64,000 nucleotides of DNA from Heterodera schachtii. Its lineage: Eukaryota; Nematoda; Chromadorea; Rhabditida; Heteroderidae. Position 1 is the stretch's first letter. Each line of letters begins with the position of its first letter. A program made the position numbers and the translations under genes. Below the pieces are notes generated by a model. That model searched no databases. It worked only from the letters and a program-made list of their open reading frames with translations, and had not been told where the DNA came from. Below are positions 57,154-64,000 of this stretch, in pieces. The stretch spans positions 107,342-171,341 of the forward strand of contig SIJG01000102.1 in the NCBI GenBank assembly GCA_023374025.1. The letters run 5' to 3'.

Positions 57154-58880
57154 ATGATTAATTCTTTTATTCCTTTTATTATTTTTCATTCAATTTTTAA
57201 TTCCATTTATAAATGGAATTCTATTGGTGAGTTAATAATTTAGGAAAAAATTAATTTTAAATAATCCATTTAAATTAATTAGGAAGAGGATAAAAGATTA
57301 ATTGCATTTATGAAAGGCATTCATGAAATGCAAATTAGTGAATATTCAATGCAAAAATATGAGTCAAATCTTGGCATTTTATATTTTATGAAAAAGAATT
57401 GGCAATGTGAAAAAATAGCTGATGAATTTGAAGAATATGAACGGACAGAATGCCAAAAATATCGCAAATATTTGGATATTTTGTATGAATATTTGTGCAA
57501 AGAATATGCCGGAATTCCCACAGTGAAACCAAAATTTGCATTTAAAAAAGAATTTGAAATCGAAGGGCCAATAATTATGCTGTGATTTGTCTGGCCAAAT
57601 TTCGCAATTTTATTTTAAATCATATTGGATTAATTATTATAAATATAAGATAAACAAATTATTCAATCATTATTTTGAACCAAAATTGTTGAATGGAGAA
57701 GAATTAAATTATGAATCAAAATTAAAAAGTGAACCAAAATTGCCAATTAATGAAATGATTTTGCAATTGGCAATTGACACAGCGAATGAATGGCAATCAA
57801 TTAAAAATTTAGACGGAATAATCCGAAAAAAATTTAATGAAAAATTTAAAGAAATGTTGAAAAAAGCGGTAGAAAATGCAAAAGAAAGGGCAAAAGAATA
57901 TAAACCATGGGAAGCCAACGAAATAAATCATGACAAACATAAAATAATTGTGAAAACAAAATTCGATAATCAAGATATATGGGTGAGACTTAACATTCAA
58001 TGAAAATTATATAAATTCATAATTTAGACTGAAGATACTTTATTTTCGGAATTTGTCAAAGGATTAGCGACAAATTTTGAGAATTTTTTTAAAATGGCAA
58101 AAGAATATTCAAATTATTTATTTCGATTGAAAGAAAAGGGAATTATTTATGGCATTGATCTCAATGATAGAAACATGATCTCTTATGAGTTTTACGAAAT
58201 TGAGAAAATGAAAAAACATTTAATGCTAATTTATGAAGCCCATCTTGGCGTTATGTATTTGATGAGAGAGAATTGGCATTGTGACAAAATTGTGAAGGAA
58301 ATTAATGAATATGAACGGAAAGTATGCCAAAAATATCGAAAATATTTGGACATTTTGTATGAATATTTATTTCGATTGTATGTTGAAGGTTTGTTGAATT
58401 TACATAATTTAATTGTTTAATTATTAAAATAATAATAATAATATTTATTAAGCTAAAAACCCAAAGGTGTCGCAAAAATTGCCACCAATGGTGAAACCAA
58501 TATTTATTAAAGAATATTTTATGGAGAGTTTAATTGAACTTGTCAAAATTCTTAATGAAAATTCGATATTTTTTTGGCAAAATGGCGAAAATGACAAATG
58601 GAATGTCTATCGTATTTTGAAGGTGTATTTGATAAATGAAGTTGAATTAGATTACGAAATTAATGAGAAAAAAAGTGGGGAAAATGCATCAAAAAATGAA
58701 ATTGAAATTTTCAATCTCCGAAAAGAATTTGAACGAAAAATGAGAAATATAAGTGAAAATGCCAAGGAAGTAAAAGCAATATTGGAAAAAGCAATAAAAG
58801 AATGTGAAGATGATGAAGAAAAAGAAATTCTGGAAGATGAATATAAATTTGGCACTTTCTATTCTTCGCCATTTTCATAA
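57154..58880 (+). CDS. Putative secreted protein with an internally duplicated module
   Basis: Exon 1 (57154-57226) encodes MINSFIPFIIFHSIFNSIYK, a probable signal peptide, and ends in phase 1. Exon 2 from 57287 carries module 1: 'NWQCEKIADEFEEYER', 'CQKYRKYLDILYEYL', 'VKPKFAFKKEFE'. One base shift at about 57580 separates it from a helical part (to 57982) with 'KFNEKFKEMLKKAVENAKERA'. That part splices in phase to an exon from 58028 with module 2: 'NWHCDKIVKEINEYER', 'CQKYRKYLDILYEYL', then after an intron 'MVKPIFIKEYFMESL' and 'EFERKMRNISENAKEV', ending TAA/TGA-proximal at 58880. Two Cys per module are conserved. No known family is recognised. An effector role is only suggested by the secretory start. 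Confidence 0.5.
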
Positions 58881-59673
58881 AAAAATTTTTAGTTGTCCAC
58901 AAAATCCGGTTCTTCTGCTGATCGCTTCTTGTTTATATTCATATTTCATTGAGGAATTTTCTGTCTTTCTCTGTCATTTTTTTGCAATTTATTTTTCTTT
59001 TTCATAATTTCTTTTTAAAATTTTACAAGTTTTTATTAATGTAAATTTTCGTAAGCCAGTTATCGGCTCCACCCGATCCAAAATTATAAAAAAATTCTCG
59101 AAACCATAAAAAAAATTACTGTTTCTTCGAAATGTAATTTAATTCTTTGACAAACTAAAATTAATTTATTAATCTTTGTTGATAATTATGAATAAATATT
59201 TGCTTCACAGCTGGCAAATATTTTGTCAACCCGGGTCTTTTTGCTTAATAGAGTTAGAATGATTGTGCATATTAAGACCAGTATTATTTTCAAAAAATAA
59301 AAACTGCCTATGAGATGATAAATCGCAATTCCATCAGTGAGTTAATTAATTAAGTGTTAGGGTTGGGACCCAATTGTCCGGTGCCCATTTTGACCCTTTG
59401 CTTTATTTGTATTTCCCCAGCAAAAGGCATCCTATTGTGAATTAAGTGCGTCCCATCCGCTTAATTTGGTAGAAAAACTGAGCGCGCCCATCCAATAAGT
59501 TTTACGTGCTAAAAACGGTGTGATGGCAGTTCATACAAAGGGCATTTCGTACAATGGACAATTCATACAATAGGCTGTTCATTCAATGACATTTCTTAAA
59601 CTTTTTAATTTTCCAAAAATATAATTTTTGTTTAATAAAAATAAATTGCTTCAAATTTTTGTTTGCTGAACAT
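58881..59673. other. Intergenic
   Basis: No supported gene. 59528-59590 has iterated TTCATACAAT/TTCGTACAATGG units related to the ends of the fold-back element at 28232-28633. Confidence 0.35.
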
Positions 59674-59862
59674 TTAGGTTGATCCCCATTTCTTCACCCT
59701 TTTGATCAACTGATGTGTTTGTGAATTATTGTTTCGCGCATTTTGTTCAATTTTTATCATTTTTTCTTCATTTTTATTTTTGTACCATTCTTCGCCAAAT
59801 TTTCCACAAAATTTGGTCGGATTTTGCGGTTTCATTTTCAAAAGCAACAACAAAAATTGCAT
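59674..59862 (-). pseudogene. IFGxxW-family fragment
   Basis: A 62-codon frame starting MQFLLLLLKM with 'GKFGEEWYKNKNEEK', matching the N-terminal acidic motif of the genes at 37.8, 45.8 and 47.0 kb. The hydrophobic start is short and no HTH module follows. Probably a truncated copy. Confidence 0.4.
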
Positions 59863-60239
59863 GTTAAATCATTTTTACTATTAAAAATATTTATAAAAAA
59901 TTAGGAAGTATGAGTAAATGAATTTATTTAATGTTTTATTGGCTTTTGATTATTAATTATGACATTTATTTAATTATTATATTTTACAAAAATTTATGTT
60001 TAACTTTTTACATAAAAAACATTATTAAATTTAAAAATCGAGAAATCAGCATGAAAAAGCTGGACTTTGAAGCCTCAAACAGTGTTAGAAATGCATTTTC
60101 ATGTTTATTATCACGCCTTAAGTTAGCAAAAATTCAGTAAATGCTGTAAAATGATCCTCTGGTGATAAACTTATCAAAAGTTCGAAAACTTATGAAAACC
60201 CCGGGAATTTCGAACTGTATATTATTCCAAATATTTATT

Positions 60240-60905
60240 AACAGTTATGTCTAGATATGATATTTTTAGGTTTTAGTCTATTTTTTCCTGATTTCCCACT
60301 GGCCTAAAACACAGGAAAAACATTTTTTTTGTTGGTTGTTAAGATACTTTTCGAGTTATTAGAGCCTATTGTAGGTTTTTCTTTTTTAGAGCTTAAAAAG
60401 CCTAAAAATTTTGAAAAAAAAAACTATTTGACCAATTATGGCCTTTTGCCCAAAAAATTATAAATAAAAATGCAATAAAAACGAAAAATACACGCCTAAG
60501 AAGCGACCCGAAAACTAAAAAAAAAAAAAAACTACCACCCTAAGAAACGACACAAAATTTTCAAAAATACACCCTTTAAAATTAAAAAATTTCTCAAAAA
60601 TTCACTCAGAAAATTTATTTACCTATTTATTTTCTTGACAAGAATTTGTGATTTTAAAATTATTTATCTTAATATTGATTTTGCCTAATTTTTAACTTTT
60701 TTGAATAAATTTTCTAATTTTAAACCCCTAAATTTGAGGTTTGTTTTACGAGTTTTGCTCCCAAAAAGCCTTAAAAATTTTTTTAAAATGCCTTTTTTCA
60801 TGCCTTTTTCGGGATTTTCGTGTCTTTTCATGCCTTTTTCAATTTGTTGGTGCCGATTATAGTGCCTTTTTCGTGATTTTTTGGTTACTTTTTAATCGGT
60901 TTCTA
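60240..60905. repeat. Copy of the AGGTTTTAGTC / ACACCCCTAAG dispersed repeat
   Basis: Begins GATATTTTTAGGTTTTAGTC and ends with TTTTTAATCGGTTTCTAATT, with the internal iterations TACACGCCTAAGAAGCGACC and CACCCTAAGAAACGAC. Same family as 47440-47980 and 9590-10380; no coding capacity. Confidence 0.55.
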
Positions 60906-60912
60906 ATTGAAA

Positions 60913-61026
60913 TATTTGGCGACGGATGGAATAAAAAAGAATGTGAAGAAAAAGTAAAAAAATTCAACAAAAGTTGCAAAATGGGAATTCAACAGTGTTC
61001 AAATACCGTACTTACTGAATTAGCCT
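60913..61026 (+). pseudogene. IFGxxW-family fragment
   Basis: 'EIFGDGWNKKECEEKVKKF' continues the open frame directly after the dispersed repeat at 60240-60905. It has no signal peptide of its own, so the repeat appears to have cut the gene. Confidence 0.4.
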
Positions 61027-61478
61027 AAAAATAAAACCCCCTTGAATTAGACCCCCCTCCCCCTCTGAATTAGACCCCCCCCCAAAAAAAAAACTTTTTC
61101 GCCCCAAAAAATACACTTTTTTGTACCAGGTATTTGATATTCGATCTATTCATACCTATATAAATTAATGGCGTACAATTTACCTAAATCTTAACCAGAA
61201 ATTTGGAATTAAAAAAACTCAATTTTTTGGCCCATGAAAATTTAGGCGAGTGTGTGACAATTTATAATTAACTCAATGTGAATTATAGTGTAAAAAATCT
61301 TTAAAAATAAAGAAAACCTGGAGTATGCTTTTTATTGGAATTTTCTTCTCTGAACAAGAAAAAAATTATTACATAAATTTTGGAAAAAAAATCTATTTTT
61401 TAGAAATGTATGTTCTGAAAAGGTATTTTGGTAAAGAAAAATAACCCAAAATTTTTTCCTCTATAAGTTTAAAATTGC

Positions 61479-61733
61479 TATGTAGCGCCAGCACCGACAT
61501 CTACCGCATCGGTTCCGTCATCCCGGCGATTTCCTACAAAAATGGCCCGGACCACAAGCAGCAGCTCGTCCTCCTCCCGAGACAATAGTAGGCTAACAAC
61601 AATTCTTATGAACCAATTCGTCTATGTAACGCCAGCACCGACATCTACCGCATCGGTTCCGTCATCCCGGCGATTTCCTACACAAATGGCCCGGACCACA
61701 AGCAGCAGCTCGTCCTCCTCCCAAGACAATAGT
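61479..61733. repeat. 144-bp tandem duplication, GC-richer and coding-like
   Basis: The core 61479-61589 is repeated at 61623-61733 with about three differences; the offset is 144 bp, a multiple of three. One frame reads Ser/Thr/Pro-rich ('PTSTASVPSSRRFPT', 'MARTTSSSSSSS') and another reads 'IYRIGSVIPAISYKNGPDHK' until a TAG. The base composition differs from flanking DNA. It may belong to the gene starting downstream. Confidence 0.6.
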
Positions 61734-61834
61734 CACAGCTTCTTCGTGCTCACACGTGAAGTATATTGGTTGTATTGTGTTTCTTGCTCTTTGTCGGATG
61801 ACAAAAAATCTATAAAGAAGAACATGATAGGGCA

Positions 61835-64000
61835 ATGAAAGTCATGGTGGAAACCGAATGCTACAAATATCGTGAAACCCCGTTCTCGGCCAGTCCTAGG
61901 ACAGTTGTATCAACAAAGCAACAACGCAGGTGCAAATTATATCTCGTAATGCCACAATTTCCCCCCACCCCTTTTTGGGGGAAAAAAATGCAAAATTTTT
62001 TAGCCATAAAAACAACACATATTGTAATTTCCGGCGCTATATGAAAAGTGGTTACTTCTGAAATTTTTTTATATAGTTTTTTTTACCGGTAAACCTGCTT
62101 CCAGACGTCTTGTACAATTCTATAAACAGCCGATTTTTTTATGTATTTTTTTATAAGGAGACACACTATTCATTCCCAGCATATCGGGGCAGTATTGGGA
62201 AAATAGGATATTGTGTCTCCTTTAATGTTTAGTATCATAAATGTGTCTCACAATTCCTGTTCATGACCAACTTTAAAATATTTAATGTTTAAGCAACTTC
62301 ACTGCTGCCGATCTCCCGGCCATCCAGCACATCTACAAAAATTTGGTCACCACGCTGAAGAACAACTCACAGCTTGAGTTCATGTGCAAACTTCACAAAC
62401 CTTGCGACAAACACGACAAAAGTACTGCGGATTCGTTGGCTTCGGAAGAAGGAATTGCTGCTGCAATCAAAGAACATCTGTCTGCCGATTCTGCGGCTTT
62501 TCCATACATCTCTAAAAACACAATCAAACGGGTCTATTTTTAATGCCTTTATCTATCTATCTAAGTTTATTTATTTTGTCCAGTATCCAAAAATCTGTGT
62601 TCATTGTAAAGCAGCAACAATCGACCTGACAGGACACCTGCGAAAGCACCAAATGACGGCAATGGACAGGGCCCGTGCTGAAATGGCTTCATATGCCAAA
62701 ATCGCACAGTTTGCAGACAATTCCGTTTGTCGATGGTCCGGACTTGTGCAAGAAGGTCTTAGCCCACGATTACGAAGGAATTTTCGACATTCTGCGGAAA
62801 TGCGGAATCACGGTAAGAGAGAGACACACACTAATGTTTGTAACTTTTGGTAACACATCTTTCTATTAAAATGGGACACATATATATATAGGATAATAAT
62901 TAGACACACATATGTACTTCTATTGTATGGGACACGCATAACTTTTCAGGACACACAATTGTTTTCTTAACAAAGACGTCATCTTTATTAGTGTTTTTCG
63001 CATGATTACATTTCGTTTTTTTAGATCTATGACTCAGAAGATAAGGATTATCTCGTCTCTGGATTGGGCTCATTCATCCCAGGGCAGCCTCTCGACGCAC
63101 AGCCTGTGCCGAGCTCGCCGAATAACTTATTGGCGGGTCAACTTTTTGTGCTGCCAGTCCAACGCATCACTCATACCACTCTCGCAGACGAAACAGTTGT
63201 CCAGCTTGCTGAACCTATTTTGCAGACTTCCAAAACTTCTCCTGTCGCTTACACGTAATTACTTAATTGACTGTTATTTTAAGTATAAAAATTTTTTTTT
63301 TGTCAGTTTGGCCTTTGGGGCGTTGGCAACGTTTCTCAAGTTGCGTGCCCTGAACACTTCTGCCGATTCCGCGGCCCCACTTTCTCTCTACTACACGTTC
63401 AACCGAACGAAGAAGGATATCCTGAATGCAGCTGGACAATTTAAAGACAAGGTCAACAAGAAAGATGTCACTCCTCCGTTGAAATTCTACAGCGACTTGT
63501 GCTTTGCATTGACAACCGGGTTCAACACAAACATACGTGAACTTAACAAACTGACACATCTGCCACTTACACCGGCTAAAATGGCTTTCTACTTCGAGCT
63601 GTTACTCGACAGTTAGTTGCACACTTTTTCTTTTTATAATGCAAAGTAGTCAAATAGGACACATTTTTTGACTAAACTGGTACTATGATACATATACATT
63701 TTTTGAACTGGTACTATGATACATATATGTGTCTCATTCAATAAGTATTCCTTGTAGTCTAATAGGACACAGTAGTGTGCTGAGCACTTTTGTGTCTGTT
63801 TTTCTGAACTTAAAAAGTTGGTCTTAAAAATTCACTTATTAGGGAAAAATGACTAATTTAAAAGTCTCAAAAGTGTATATTTAACTAGATGGAACTGGTT
63901 TTGAAGTGCCATTGACTATGGACAAGGAATTCTACCCTCCTCTGAGACAACTTGTTGACTACAAGTTACCAGTGTACGGGACCCTTCCAAACTCAAACAT
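61835..64000 (+). CDS. Multi-exon gene with degenerate Cys/His finger, runs off right edge
   Basis: Exons that fit in phase: 61835-61929, 62294-62531, 62584-62812, 63025-63254, 63307-63611 and 63889-64000 onward. Visible stretches include 'ECYKYRETPFSASPRT', 'AADLPAIQHIYKNLVTTLKN', a finger-like 'CVHCKAATIDLTGHLRKH' (CxxC...HxxxH), 'DGPDLCKKVLAHDYEGIFDIL', 'FGALATFLKLRALNTSADSA' and 'FEVPLTMDKEFYPPLRQL'. Within 62584-62812 the frame must shift by one base (between 'KIAQFAD' and 'PFVDGPD') to satisfy both flanking junctions. The introns contain repeated GGACACA words. I do not recognise the family. A mobile-element-related protein is possible because of the finger and the repeat-rich introns. 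Confidence 0.45.
62152..62224. repeat. Short hairpin with AAGGAGACACA ends
   Basis: AAGGAGACACACTATT at the left faces GGATATTGTGTCTCCTTT at the right about 70 bp apart. It lies in the intron between 61929 and 62294 of the right-edge gene. Confidence 0.6.

Overview
The window is eukaryotic nuclear DNA, almost certainly from a nematode. Introns are short (about 45-60 bp), AT-rich, and usually end in TTTTCAG or a close variant. Intergenic DNA is very AT-rich and packed with fold-back and terminal-inverted-repeat elements. The gene content (a repeated F-box-like family, many small secreted proteins, a serpentine receptor, a Gly/Tyr-rich secreted peptide) fits a plant-parasitic cyst-nematode-type genome. 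The clade is an inference from remembered families; no database was searched.

Layout. 0-4.8 kb: the C-terminal exons of a WDR11-like gene, then an OSGEP/Kae1-like gene lacking its N-terminal ~85 residues, both on +. 4.8-12 kb: nested fold-back and hAT-like elements, two of which carry the same GC-rich core in their loops. 12.2-13.5 kb: an intact F-box-like gene. 13.5-19 kb: mostly repeats, including an 8-bp-TSD hAT-like MITE. 19.1-21.5 kb: a small secreted-protein gene (-) with a tandem partial duplication of exon 2 and another copy of the GC-rich core at the junction. 23.3-24.5 kb: a transposase-derived gene lacking a catalytic core. 24.7-25.8 kb: an F-box pseudogene. 25.9-28.8 kb: a fold-back element full of 31-bp minisatellite, then a MULE-type transposase gene flanked by inverted 14-bp iterations. 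29.0-30.9 kb: a second intact F-box gene.

31.6-47.1 kb is very AT-rich and holds the most unusual material. It is a dispersed set of Lys/Glu-rich genes and fragments, several starting with a signal peptide, sharing an acidic 'IFGxxW' motif and repeated helix-turn-helix-like modules that end in 'W-K-K-E/K'. Some are broken by single-base shifts. Related fragments recur at 59.7 and 60.9 kb. In the same stretch lie a secreted protein with five SUMO-consensus tetrapeptides plus a basic patch (33.2-34.0 kb) and a Gly/Tyr-rich neuropeptide-like precursor (43.8-44.3 kb).

47.2-54.3 kb is a large inverted duplication with arms of about 2.7 kb around a 1.6 kb spacer. A 7-transmembrane receptor gene (-) starts in the spacer and ends in the left arm, so its last three exons are repeated in the right arm as an orphan 3' half. 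A truncated F-box gene abuts the right end. 57.2-58.9 kb encodes another putative secreted protein with an internally duplicated module. 61.5-64 kb holds a 144-bp tandem repeat and the start of a multi-exon gene with a degenerate Cys/His finger that runs off the right edge.

Single-base frame breaks in A/T homopolymers recur in otherwise well-preserved coding modules. They may be true decay or assembly consensus errors. Exon boundaries were read by eye from GT/AG sites, phase and continuity.
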